NCBI RefSeq assembly: GCF_017876155.1
Contig: NZ_JAGINP010000003.1
Location: 248,001 to 312,000, forward strand
From: Azospirillum rugosum
GTDB taxonomy: Bacteria > Pseudomonadota > Alphaproteobacteria > Azospirillales > Azospirillaceae
Direction: 5' to 3'
Length of the DNA stretch: 64,000 nt
Part shown: piece after piece, positions 1 to 9,700 of the stretch
Numbering within the stretch: the first letter of the stretch is position 1
Layout of the letters: each line of letters begins with the position of its first letter
The notes under the pieces: model-generated
The model's database searches: none
Told to the model about the DNA's origin: nothing
What the model saw: the letters and a program-made list of their open reading frames with translations, nothing else
Program-made: the position numbers and the translations under genes

Positions 1-700
1 CCGCCTCCTCCCCGGCGAAGACCATGCCGCCGGTCCGGCGCAGGGCCACACGGTAGCGCTGGGTCAGCCCGGCCAGGTTGGCCTCGTTCAGGATCGGCGG
101 CAGGTCGAAGGCCGCCCCCACCGCGCCCCAGGGCTTGCCGTCCTTGAAGAGGATTTGCCGGGCAATCAGCCCGATCCCCCCTTGCAACAGCTCCACGGGC
201 CCGTGGGTCGCCACGTCCCGAGTGGAGATCGCGCGGCGCACGGTGTCGGGGAAGCCCGGCCGGGGGTCCTTCAGCAGGTCGTGTCCGACCACCTTCTCGT
301 GGCCTGCGTCCATCGGGTTGACCAGGCGGACGACGAAGTCCGGCGCGACGGTGATGTTGCGGATGCCGGGCATCGATGCCCGCAACGCCTCGGCGAAGGC
401 CGGGAATTCGTCGTCCAGCCCATCTCCGGACAGCTCGACCGTGACGAAGGCGCCGAGCCCGCGCACCAGCGCCAGACGCTTGGCGATCACGCCGGCGAGG
501 CCGCCCGCGACGGGTGTTGCCGCGATGGCGGCGCTGCTGCGCACGTCCAGGGCCGCCGACCGGAGCCGGACGGCGTCCAGCCAGACCCAAACGGCGACCA
601 GGACCACGACCGTCGCCGTCACCAACAGGATGGTCGTCGGCCGTTCCCGCCAGCGGTCGCCCCAATCCGTCTGTCGCTTGGCGGCGTGCTCCCCGTTCAT
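1..700 (-). CDS. CHASE-domain sensor histidine kinase, N-terminal part (runs off window)
   Basis: Partial gene: the ATG is at 698-700 and the frame stays open to base 1. The 233 visible residues have a short cytoplasmic tail, a transmembrane segment at about residues 23-42 (TILLVTATVVVLVAVWVWL), then an extracytoplasmic CHASE-type sensor domain with the motifs RLALVRGLGAFV, MPGIRNITVAPDFV, DPRPGFPDTV and GLIARQILF. The same motifs occur in the same order in the CHASE kinase at 5171-6781, so the two are paralogues. The start overlaps the stop of the upstream PAS kinase by 4 bp (ATGA), which implies translational coupling. The kinase domains lie outside the window and are inferred from the paralogue. 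Confidence 0.85.
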   Translation of the reverse strand, partial: MNGEHAAKRQTDWGDRWRERPTTILLVTATVVVLVAVWVWLDAVRLRSAALDVRSSAAIAATPVAGGLAGVIAKRLALVRGLGAFVTVELSGDGLDDEFPAFAEALRASMPGIRNITVAPDFVVRLVNPMDAGHEKVVGHDLLKDPRPGFPDTVRRAISTRDVATHGPVELLQGGIGLIARQILFKDGKPWGAVGAAFDLPPILNEANLAGLTQRYRVALRRTGGMVFAGEEA

Positions 701-3291
701 GCCGCGGCCGCCGTGTGCCGGGGCAGGATCAGGTGGAAGCGGCTGCCCTCTCCAAGCTCCGATTCCACCCAGATCCGGCCGCCGTGATGCTCCACGATCT
801 TCTTGCAGATGGCCAGCCCGACCCCGGTGCCGTCATATTCGTCGGCGCTGTGCAGCCGCTGGAAGATTCCGAAGATCCGCTCGAAATGCTCCGGCGCGAT
901 GCCGATGCCGTTGTCCTCGACGGTGAAGTGCCAGCCCGCCGCCTCGCCGGTGCAGCCCAGGCGGATGACCGGCCGGCGTTCCGACGACCGGTATTTCACC
1001 GCGTTGCCGATCAGGTTCTGGAACAGGCGCGTCAGCTCCACGTCGTCGCCCCAGAGCGGCGGCAGGTCGGGGGCGATCTCCACCACGGCGCCGGCCTCGA
1101 AGATGGCGGCTTCCAGATTGTCCCGGGCGGTCGCGACGATGGTGCCGGCCGCGTGCAGCGCGAAGGGGCGCGTCTTGCGGCCGACCCGGCTGTATTCCAG
1201 CAGGTCCACGATCAGCCGGTCCATGCGCTGGGCGCCCTGCCGCACGAACTCCATGCACTCGCCGGTGTCCGCGTCCAGCTTGCCGGCGAGGTCCCGCTGG
1301 ACCAGCGCCAGATAGCTGTTGATCGTGCGCAGCGGCTGCCGCAGGTCGTGCGAGGCGACGTAGGCGAAGGCCTCCAGCTCGGCGTTGGAGCGCTCCAGCT
1401 CCGCGGTCTTGGCACTCAGTTCCGCCTCGGCCAGCCGCCGTTCCGTGATGTCGTGGATCAGCGACAGCAGGAGCCTTCGCCCGTTCACCGCGATCGGGCT
1501 GCTGTAGACCTCGACGTCGCGGATCGCGCCGGACGCGAGGCGGTGGCGGAAGTGGAAATAGCTGCGCTCCTCCCGGGCCGCCCGTTCCATCTCCGCGCGG
1601 ATGTCGTCGGCGGACCAGACGTTCAGGTCGGCCACGCGCATCGACCGCAGCCGGTCCAGGGAATGGCCGTAGAAGTCGGCGGCGGCCGGATTGGCGTCCA
1701 CGATGCTGCCGTCGGAGGGGTCGATCAGCAGCTTGATGGCCGAGTTGGCGACGAAAATCTGCTCGAACAGCTCCTGCCGCTCGCGCAACGCCTGCTCGGC
1801 GTGCTTGTGCCCGGTGATGTCGGTGTGGGTGCCCACCACGCGCAGGGCGGCGCCGTCCGGCCCGCGGCCGACGACGATGCCGCGGTCCAGGATCCACTTG
1901 TACCCGCCATCCTTGCAGCGAACCCGGTGTTCGTTGACGTAGAACGCCGTTTCGCCGGACAGGTGCCGCTTCAGGTCGGCGTGCACGGCGGCGAGGTCGT
2001 CCGGGTGGACGCGCTGCTCCCACTCCTCCAGGCGGTCGGACACTTCGTCCTCGCGGTAGCCGAGCATCGCCTTCCAGCCGCGGGAGAAGAAGACGGAGTT
2101 GCTGCGCGCGTCCCAGTCCCAAACTCCGTCGCCGACCGCTTCCAGCGCCAGCCGCCAGCGCTCCTCGGTGCTCGCCAGCAATTCCTGCGTCGCCTCCAGG
2201 CGACGGTGGTGCCGGAACTGGGACCGGATGAGCCAGGCGATCAGCAGGATCGCCACCATGCCCGCGACCGCGACGAGGGTGGTGCCGAACAGGACCTTGT
2301 CCCGCCGTTCCATGAAGTCCGCCAGCGCCTCGTTCCAGCCCAGCCCGACGATGGCGACCAGCGGGTAGTCCTTCAGGCGCCGGTAGGCGACGATCCGGCG
2401 GATGCCGTCGACCTCGCTCGTCAGATAGAGGGTGCCGGACGGCGGCAGTCCGGGGTCGAGGTAGGGGCGGTTGACCAGGACGGCCCCCACCCCGATGCTG
2501 GGGGCCGGCGCCGCCGACGCGCGGGCGCGGACCACCCGGTCCATGCCGACCAGCATGATCGACCCCTGCTGGCCAAGTTCGCTGGTGCCGTAGAACCGCG
2601 TCAGATCGTCGGGAAACACGGACAGCACCATCACGCCGCCGAAGGACCCGTCGGGGGCGTCGATGCGGCGGGTGAACTGGATGGACCACCGCCCCGACAC
2701 GCGGCCGAGAACCGGCCGGCTGATGAACAGCCGGTCGTCCGCGGAGTGCCGGTGGACGAGAAAATGCTCCCGGTCGCCGAGGTCGATCCGCTCCTTTGCC
2801 GGAGCGAGGTTGGAGAACAGCAGCTTGCCCTCGGCGTCGATGGCGCTGACCTGGAAGGCGAGGTCGGCGTACAGCGTCTTCTGCCAGTTCGCCGCCTTGG
2901 CGAGGAAGACGTCGGGGTGCATCGCGAATTCGTCGCGCAGATGCACCAGCGCCTGGTCGATCCGGCGGATGGTCTGGCGGATGTTCTCGTCGAAGGCGCG
3001 GACGAGGTTGGCGGCGTCGGCCTCCTTCGCCTGGACGATGTCTGCGCGCTCCCGCTCCAGGCTGTCGCAGGTCACCCAGACGCCGGCCCCGATGAACGCC
3101 GCGCCGAGCAGCACGACCAGAAGCGGCAGCAGCGCGACCACGCCGCACCAGCGCCGGGGCTTCGGCGGCGGGGCTGAAGTCCGGGCCGGGGGAGTCCGGT
3201 CGGGATAAGTCCGGTCCGGCGGGTCCGGCGGCTGTGGCGACAGGGTGCCGTCGGGGCGATCGTCCACGTCCAATGTCTGCGCGCTCATCAT
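697..3291 (-). CDS. Membrane-bound Cache/PAS hybrid-input sensor histidine kinase
   Basis: The product has 864 aa. A Pro-rich cytoplasmic start is followed by TM1 (about residues 48-70), a periplasmic Cache-type sensor of about 260 residues (DREHFLVHR, FISRPVLGR) and TM2 (about 335-357). Two PAS domains follow (VGDGVWDWDARSNSVFFS, then LFEQIFVANSAIKLLI), each with a PAC segment. The HisKA motif SHDLRQPL carries the phospho-acceptor His648. The HATPase domain shows NLIGNAVKY, DNGIGI and GTGVGLAICKK. GGGAGG lies 9 nt before the ATG. It is the fifth gene of the minus-strand signalling operon and overlaps the next CHASE kinase by 4 bp. Its C-terminal half closely matches that of the kinase at 6778-9882. 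The ligand is unknown. Confidence 0.93.
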   Translation of the reverse strand: MMSAQTLDVDDRPDGTLSPQPPDPPDRTYPDRTPPARTSAPPPKPRRWCGVVALLPLLVVLLGAAFIGAGVWVTCDSLERERADIVQAKEADAANLVRAFDENIRQTIRRIDQALVHLRDEFAMHPDVFLAKAANWQKTLYADLAFQVSAIDAEGKLLFSNLAPAKERIDLGDREHFLVHRHSADDRLFISRPVLGRVSGRWSIQFTRRIDAPDGSFGGVMVLSVFPDDLTRFYGTSELGQQGSIMLVGMDRVVRARASAAPAPSIGVGAVLVNRPYLDPGLPPSGTLYLTSEVDGIRRIVAYRRLKDYPLVAIVGLGWNEALADFMERRDKVLFGTTLVAVAGMVAILLIAWLIRSQFRHHRRLEATQELLASTEERWRLALEAVGDGVWDWDARSNSVFFSRGWKAMLGYREDEVSDRLEEWEQRVHPDDLAAVHADLKRHLSGETAFYVNEHRVRCKDGGYKWILDRGIVVGRGPDGAALRVVGTHTDITGHKHAEQALRERQELFEQIFVANSAIKLLIDPSDGSIVDANPAAADFYGHSLDRLRSMRVADLNVWSADDIRAEMERAAREERSYFHFRHRLASGAIRDVEVYSSPIAVNGRRLLLSLIHDITERRLAEAELSAKTAELERSNAELEAFAYVASHDLRQPLRTINSYLALVQRDLAGKLDADTGECMEFVRQGAQRMDRLIVDLLEYSRVGRKTRPFALHAAGTIVATARDNLEAAIFEAGAVVEIAPDLPPLWGDDVELTRLFQNLIGNAVKYRSSERRPVIRLGCTGEAAGWHFTVEDNGIGIAPEHFERIFGIFQRLHSADEYDGTGVGLAICKKIVEHHGGRIWVESELGEGSRFHLILPRHTAAAA

Positions 3292-3336
3292 GGGTCCAAC
3301 CTCCCGCGGCAGTCGCGGCCCATCATCAATGCGGCG

Positions 3337-4686
3337 TCATCCCAGGGCCATCGCTTCGGCCCCGGCGCGTTCCGCTTCCAGAGGCTCGGGCGCGTCCGCG
3401 ACCACGCGGTTGCGCCCCCCGCCCTTCGCGGCGTAGAGCGCGCGGTCGGCGCGGCCGAGCGCCCGGTCGATGGACGCATCGCCGTCCCGGCAGGCGGCGA
3501 CGCCGATGCTCACCGTCATATGCAGCGTGGTGTCCCCAAGCCGCACGGGCATGTCGCTGAGGCTCAGCCGCAGCCGCTCCGCGACCTCCACCGCTTCGCC
3601 AAGGCCGGTTTCCGGAAGCACGATCGCGAACTCCTCCCCGCCGAGCCGGCCGAGATGGTCGGTCTCGCGCAGCTCCGCCCGGCACCGGTCGGCGAGCCGG
3701 CACAGCGCCTCGTCCCCGGCGGCGTGCCCGTGGGTGTCGTTGATCGCCTTGAAATGGTCGATGTCCAGCATCAGGACCGACACCGGCCGGGCGTAGCGGC
3801 GCAGGCGCGACAGCTCCCCCTCCGCCAGCTCCAGGAACCGGCGGCGGTTCCACAGGCCGGTCAGCGGGTCGGTCGTCGCCATGCGGCGCAGTTCGGCCTC
3901 CACCCGCTTGCGTTCGGAGATGTCGCGCACCACCGCGGTGTAGAGCATGCCGTGCGGGTGCTGGAGCTTGGCGATGGAGACCTCGGCCGGGAATTCCCGC
4001 CCGTCGAAGGTCACGCCGGTCACCTCGCTGCGGTCGGTCATGGCGCGCGTCGGGACCGGCGACTGCGCGAAGTCCGCGATCGCCCGGGCGTGCTCGCCGC
4101 GCAGCCGTTCCGGGATCAGGAGCCAGAGCGGGCGGCCGACGATCTGCTCCGACGAATAGCCGAACAGCCGCTCCGCGGCCGGGTTGAACAGGGTGATGTT
4201 CAGGTTCTCGTCGGTGGTCAGGATGGCGTCCTGGGCCAGCTCGATGATGCCGGCCAGCCGCTCCTCCGACAGGCGCAGCTGCTCTTCCAGGCGCTTGCGG
4301 GCGATGGCGTGCTGGATGGCCCGCCAGACCAGCGGCCCGTCGGCCTGCCCCTTGACCAGATAGTCCTGCGTCCCCGCCGCCAGCGCCTGCAGCGCGAAAT
4401 CCTCGTCGTCGAGGCCGGTCAGCACGACGAGCGGAAGCGACGGCACGTCGCCGCGCATCCGGCGCACCGTGTCGAAGCCGAAGCTGTCCGGCAGCGACAG
4501 GTCCAGCAGCACGACGTCGCAGGCGTTGCGCAGCAGGAAGGCGCGCGCCTCCTGCAGCGTCGTGGCGCGGGTCAGGGTGAAACGGCGGGCATAGGGGCGC
4601 AGGGTCCGGATGACCAGTCCCGCGTCCGCATCGTCGTCCTCCACCAGCAGGATCGCGGTGGGCGTGGAAGGTAAGTGGGCGTCCAT
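3337..4686 (-). CDS. Response regulator with REC-PAS-GGDEF (diguanylate cyclase)
   Basis: The product has 449 aa and no membrane segment. An N-terminal receiver (about 10-125) has the acidic pair in LLVEDDDADAG, phospho-acceptor Asp62 in LLDLSLPD and Lys112. A PAS domain (about 135-250) starts at AQDAILTTDENLNITLFNPA. The GGDEF domain (about 258-430) has an intact active site GGEEF at 339-343 and the product-inhibition I-site RETD at 330-333, five residues upstream, so cyclic di-GMP synthesis with feedback inhibition is expected. It starts 38 bp after the single-domain regulator and stops 45 bp before the next PAS kinase, in the same operon. Phosphorylation by one of the neighbouring kinases is likely, but which one cannot be told. 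Confidence 0.93.
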   Translation of the reverse strand: MDAHLPSTPTAILLVEDDDADAGLVIRTLRPYARRFTLTRATTLQEARAFLLRNACDVVLLDLSLPDSFGFDTVRRMRGDVPSLPLVVLTGLDDEDFALQALAAGTQDYLVKGQADGPLVWRAIQHAIARKRLEEQLRLSEERLAGIIELAQDAILTTDENLNITLFNPAAERLFGYSSEQIVGRPLWLLIPERLRGEHARAIADFAQSPVPTRAMTDRSEVTGVTFDGREFPAEVSIAKLQHPHGMLYTAVVRDISERKRVEAELRRMATTDPLTGLWNRRRFLELAEGELSRLRRYARPVSVLMLDIDHFKAINDTHGHAAGDEALCRLADRCRAELRETDHLGRLGGEEFAIVLPETGLGEAVEVAERLRLSLSDMPVRLGDTTLHMTVSIGVAACRDGDASIDRALGRADRALYAAKGGGRNRVVADAPEPLEAERAGAEAMALG

Positions 4687-4724
4687 GAGGCGGTGGTCCT
4701 TAACCCGCGTAGGGTTCCAAGTCG

Positions 4725-5174
4725 TCAGCGCGGCAGGCGGACGACGCGGAACCAGTATTCCTCGACACTGCGGATCGCCTCGAAGAAGGCGTCCATGTCC
4801 ATGGGCTTGGTGATGAAGCTGTTGGCGCCCAGCAGGTAGCTGGCGTTGACGTCGCGGTCCACGTCGGACGTGGTCAGGATCACGACGGGAATGCTCTTCA
4901 GCTCGTCGTTGCCCTTCATCGCCTCCAGCACGCCGCGGCCGTCCAGCCGCGGCATGTTCAGGTCGAGCAGGACAAGATCCGGCCGCGGCGCGTCGGCGAA
5001 GCTGCCTTCCCGCATCAGGAAGGCCAGCGCCTCCACACCGTCGCGGACGTGGTTGACGCGGCAGACGATCTTCCCGTCCTTCAGGGCCCGCTTGGCGAGC
5101 CCGGCGTCCGCCGGATCGTCCTCGACCAGGAGGATTTCAAAGGCGGCGTCCTCGGTTTTCGCGGGCTCTCTCAT
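4725..5174 (-). CDS. Single-domain response regulator (Rcp1/CheY-like)
   Basis: The product has 149 aa and is a stand-alone receiver: LLVEDDPADAG at the N-terminus, phospho-acceptor Asp71 in LVLLDLNMPR, Thr101 in ILTTSD and Lys123 in ITKPMD. The acidic cluster and the insert after helix 2 resemble Rcp1-type partners of phytochrome-like kinases, the same kinase class as the upstream gene. The ATG at 5174 overlaps the stop of the CHASE kinase at 5171-6781 by 4 bp (ATGA). The frame stays open upstream inside the kinase gene, but the overlap and the family length support this start. It has no output domain, so it probably acts by protein contact or phosphotransfer. Confidence 0.93.
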   Translation of the reverse strand: MREPAKTEDAAFEILLVEDDPADAGLAKRALKDGKIVCRVNHVRDGVEALAFLMREGSFADAPRPDLVLLDLNMPRLDGRGVLEAMKGNDELKSIPVVILTTSDVDRDVNASYLLGANSFITKPMDMDAFFEAIRSVEEYWFRVVRLPR

Positions 5175-6781
5175 GACAGGCCTCGAAGGCGGGAGTGGGG
5201 AAGGAGGAGGGTGAAGGTGCTGCCGATGCCCGGCGAGGATTCGACGGTGATCCGCCCGCCCATCCGCTCCGCCATCTTGCGCGCGATGGCCAGGCCCATG
5301 CCCGTTCCGGGATGCTCCTCGCGCGAATGGAGGCGGCGGAACACCTCGAAGATCTGCTCGCGGTACTGCGGTTCGATCCCGATGCCGTTGTCCCGCACGT
5401 CGATCGCGTCCTGGTTCGCCAGCCGGCGGTGGGCCACGGTGATCTCGGTGGCGCGGTAGGGATGGCGGTATTCGATCGCGTTGCCGAGCAGCACGACCAG
5501 GATCTCCCGCAGGCGCCGTTCGTCGGCCATGACGGCCGGCATCGCCTCGACGGTGACGGTGGCGCCCGTCTCGCGGATGCGGTTGGACAGGGCGGCCAGG
5601 GCCGCCTGCGCCGCGTCCTCCACCGGAACCGGCCTGACCGACAGGGCGACGCGGTCCTCCGCCAGGAACAGCTGGACGTCGCGCAGAAGCATCTTCAGCC
5701 GGGCGGCGCCGTCGACGATCTGGCGGATGAAGTCGGCCCCCTCCTCGTCCACGCGGCCGGCGAAGTGGCGCTCCAGCAGCTGCGTGTAGCTGGCGATGGC
5801 GCGCAGCGGTTCCTGAAGGTCGTGGGCGGTGACGTAGGCGAAGCGCTCCAGCTCGCGGTTCACGCCGTCCAGCTCGCGCGTGCGGCGCACGACCAGCCGT
5901 TCCAGCGTCTGGCGCCGGCTGAGAACCAGATGGGCCAGCGCCTCGCTCATCAGCGCCAGCAGGGCGAACACGCCGAGGAAGGCCGTGTAGGCGCGGTCGG
6001 CGCGCGCCGCGGCCAGCCAGCCGACCTTCGGGGCCAGCGAGAACTCCCACGTCCCGTCGGTCAGCGTGATGCTTTCGGTGATGGGAGCAGCGCGGAGCAC
6101 CGAGGCGTCGCCGGCCACCACCACGCCGTTCTCCGCCCGCAGCAGGAAGGACAGGTCGGCGGGCAGCGCGTCCAGGCGGGCGTCGTCCAGGATGGGTTGC
6201 AGGTCGAAAACCATGCCGACCGCGCCCCAGGGACGGTCGGGGCCGAAGACGATCTGCCGCGCGATCAGGCCGCGCCCGCCCTGGATCAGGTCGATCGGGC
6301 CGTGCACCGTCACGTCGCCCGACACCAGCGCGCGCTGCACCGTCTCGGCGAAGCCCGGCCGCGGGTCGGACAGCAGGGCGTTGCCGATGACCTTCTTGTT
6401 GCCCTCCAGCGGGTGGACGTTGGCGACCACGAAGCGGGGTGCGGCGGAGATGTTGCGCACGCCGGGGACGGACCGCCGCAGCCCCTCCGCGAAGGCCGCG
6501 AAGCGGTCGTCCAGCGCGCCGGCCCTCGCCTCCACGTCCACGAAGGCGGTCAGGCCGCGCACCAGCGCCAGACGCTCGTTCACCGTGCTGGAGAGCGCGC
6601 TGGCCACGTTGACCGCCGTGACGGCCGCCGCCGTCTTCCGTTCCGCGATCAGGTAGCGGACGTAGAAGCGGTCGGCCCAGAAGAAGGCGACGGCCAGCAG
6701 GACGGTGACGGCGGCCATGCCGAACAGGTGCAGCCGGTGGCGGCGCACCGGCCCGGCCGCCTTCTGGAGGAGCGGCGTCAT
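5171..6781 (-). CDS. CHASE-domain sensor histidine kinase
   Basis: The product has 536 aa. TM1 lies at about residues 19-36, a CHASE-type extracytoplasmic domain at about 40-245 (RLALVRGLTAFV, GVRNISAAPRFVV, GLIARQIVFG), and TM2 at about 250-275. A phytochrome-like HisKA follows with AHDLQEPL (phospho-acceptor His320), then HATPase motifs LLGNAIEY, DNGIGIEP and GTGMGLAIARK. CHASE domains sense small extracellular ligands, but the ligand here is unknown. The start overlaps the upstream multi-PAS kinase stop by 4 bp and its own stop overlaps the Rcp1-like regulator start by 4 bp, so kinase and receiver are very probably partners. It is a paralogue of the gene cut at the left edge. Confidence 0.93.
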   Translation of the reverse strand: MTPLLQKAAGPVRRHRLHLFGMAAVTVLLAVAFFWADRFYVRYLIAERKTAAAVTAVNVASALSSTVNERLALVRGLTAFVDVEARAGALDDRFAAFAEGLRRSVPGVRNISAAPRFVVANVHPLEGNKKVIGNALLSDPRPGFAETVQRALVSGDVTVHGPIDLIQGGRGLIARQIVFGPDRPWGAVGMVFDLQPILDDARLDALPADLSFLLRAENGVVVAGDASVLRAAPITESITLTDGTWEFSLAPKVGWLAAARADRAYTAFLGVFALLALMSEALAHLVLSRRQTLERLVVRRTRELDGVNRELERFAYVTAHDLQEPLRAIASYTQLLERHFAGRVDEEGADFIRQIVDGAARLKMLLRDVQLFLAEDRVALSVRPVPVEDAAQAALAALSNRIRETGATVTVEAMPAVMADERRLREILVVLLGNAIEYRHPYRATEITVAHRRLANQDAIDVRDNGIGIEPQYREQIFEVFRRLHSREEHPGTGMGLAIARKMAERMGGRITVESSPGIGSTFTLLLPHSRLRGLS

Positions 6782-9700
6782 GGCGCCTCCTCCTGCGGCA
6801 CGGGCAGAGGGCGCACGGGCAAGGTGAAGCGGAAGGCGCTGCCCTGGCCTTCCACCGAGTCCACCCAGATGGCGCCGCCGTGATGCTCCACGATCTTCTT
6901 GCAGACGGCCAACCCGACGCCGGTGCCCTCATACTCGTCGCGCCGGTGCAGGCGCTGGAAGATGCCGAAGACGCGCTCCAGATGCTCGGGCGCGATGCCG
7001 ATGCCGTTGTCGCGGACGTCGAACACCCAGAGCCCCCGGTCGGAGTCGCGGGCGCAGGCGACGGTCACGACGGGTGCGCGGTCCGGCGTGCGGTACTTGA
7101 CCGCGTTGCCGATCAGGTTCTGGAACAGGCGGATCAGCTCGTTCTCGTCGCCGTCCACCGTGGGCAGCGGCCCTTCGACGGTGATGGTCGCCGACGCCTC
7201 GGCCACCGCGACCTGGAGGTTCAGCAGCGCCGTGTTCACGAGGTCGTCGAGCGGCACCGGCCGGAAGGCCTTCGCCTTGCGCCCGACCCGCGAATATTCC
7301 AGCAGGTCGACAATCAGACGGTCCATCCGCTGCGCGCCGTCGCGGGCGAACCCGATGAACTCCGTCGTTTCCTCGTCCAGCTGCCCCTCCAGGGACCGTT
7401 CCAGCAGGGCGAGGTAGCTGTTGATGACGCGCAGCGGCTGCCGCAGGTCGTGGGAGGCGACGTAGGCGAAGGCCTCCAGCTCCGCGTTGGACCGCTCCAG
7501 CTCCGCCGTCTTCCGGCGCAAGCCCTCCTCGGCCAGCCGCCGCTCCGTGATGTCGTGGATGAGCGTCAGGAGAAGCCGGCGCCCGTTCACCTGCACCGGG
7601 CTGACGTAGACCTCCACGTCGCGGATCTCGCCGGACGCCAAGCGGTGGCGGCAATGCAATGTCCGGCCGCCCTCGCCCGGCGTCCCGGCCCCACCCTGGG
7701 TTCCGCCCTGGGCCCAGGAGGTGTCGGGTTTGGCGCCGGGCGCGGCGGGGGCGCTGACGTCCTCCAGGCGCAGCCCGCGCAGCGCGTCCAGGCCATGCCC
7801 GTAGAAGGCCGCGGCGGCGGGGTTGGCGTCCACGACGAGTCCGCCGTCCGGATCGACCAGCAGCTTCACCGCGCGGCTGGCGACGAAAATCTGCTCGAAC
7901 AGGGCGTGGCGCTCCAGCAGGGCCTGCTCGGCGCGCTTGCGCTCGCTGATGTCCACCATGGCGCCCACGATTCCCGCGGGCTTGCCGCCGTTGCGGCGGA
8001 ACACGGCCTTGGATACCACCACGTCGCGCAGCACGCCGTCCACGCAGCGGATCCGGGATTCGAAGGTCTGCGTCCGTCCGCTGGCCAGCAGGTCGCGGTT
8101 CGCGGCCTCGTCCAGCAGCGCCAGCTCCTCCGACGCGAGATCGGACAGCATCCGGCCGAACAGCGCCTGCCGGTCGAGCCCGAGCCAGTCCTCCAGCGCC
8201 GTGTTGGCGTCGATGCAGAAGCCGGACACGTCCTGGATGAAGATCGGCACCGGCACCGTGTCGAGAAGCACGCGCTGGAAGGCGATCCGGTCGTTCAGCG
8301 TCTGCTCCGCCCGGCGGCGGACGGTGACGTCCTCGACCAGCCAGACATAGCCGAGCGTCGGGTCGTCCGCGCGGATCTGGCGGCCGATGATCCGGCACCA
8401 GACCTCGCCCCCGTCGGCGCGGCGCATGGGGATGGTGTCGGCGAAGGTCTCGCCCTGCCGCATCACCGGGTAGGCGCGCCGGCCGATGTCGTCGTAGACT
8501 CCGTCGTCGCCGTACATGAGGCGCGTGCCGGCCCCGACCAGCGCGTCCATGGGCCATTGGAAGATGTCGGCCATCGCCTCGTTGGCGCGCAGGACGCGGC
8601 GCCCGTCGTCCACGATGAAGATGCCGACGGGCGCGTTGGCCAGGATCGCGTCCAGGCGGGCCTTCGAATCCGCCAGCTCGGCGTCCGCCGCCTTGCGCTC
8701 GGTGATGTCGGAATGGGTTCCGACCATGCGCAGGGCGCGCCCGTCCGGCCCCCGGTCCACCACGCGGCCCCGCCCGAGGATCCAGACCCAGGAGCCGTCC
8801 TTGGCCCGCATCCGGTACTCGCAGAGGAAGCTCGGGGTCCGCCCGCCGAGGTGGTCGTCCAGAGCGCGCCGCATCGCCTCCCGGTCGTCGGGGTGGGTGC
8901 GTTCCTCCCAGACGCCGATGTCGGACGGCACCTCGCCCGGTTCGAGCCCCAGCATGGATTGCCAGCGCGGGCTGTAATAGGTGGCGCCGGTCTGGACGTT
9001 CCAGTCCCACAGCCCGTGGCGGCTGGCGTCCACGGCCATCTGCAGGCGCTCCTCGCTCGCCTGAAGCTCGCGCTGGAGGCGCATCCGCTCGGTGACGTCG
9101 TGCTGGATCGCCAGGATGGCCGGCAGGCCGGTGGCCGGGTCGGACACCGCGCGCAACGCCACCTCGTGCCAGCGCTCCCCGTGGCCCGTCATGGCCCGGA
9201 CCACCGCCGTGGTCTCCCGGCGGTCGGCGAGGTCCCGGCGCAGCGCCGAACCCTGCGCCGCGTCCATGACGGTGGCGGCGAAGCGGTCCGGCTCGCCGGG
9301 CATCACCGCGTCGAAGGCCAGCTGGGCCGCGGGGTTGCGCATCAGCACGGCGCCGTCGTGGCGGTAGAGCGACACCATCTCCGGCGAGTGGCGCAGGGCT
9401 TCCAGGCTGCGGCGCTCCGCATCCTCGGCCGCGGCCGTCGCCGCCTCGCGCCCTTCGACCAGCAGGACGGTCCGCCCCTCGTAGGGCCAGCCGGAGCACA
9501 GGCAGTCCACCGTCACGGGGCGGCCGTTCGGGAAGAAGGTCCATTGCTCCCGCACCGTCTCGCCGCGCGCGAAGGCCTCCCCGTACAGCGCAAAGCGGGT
9601 GCGCGAGGTGTCGGACAGCGACGACGCGAAATCGCGCGCGAGCAGAGACGGCATGTCCGTCGCCCCCCACAGGGCGCAGGCGCTGCCGTTGGCCCACAGC

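Noticed and set aside
4725..6932. A 735-codon frame that reads through the CHASE kinase into the response regulator.
   Set aside because: Only the last 149 residues look like protein. The upstream part is an out-of-frame shadow of the kinase at 5171-6781; the regulator starts at 5174.
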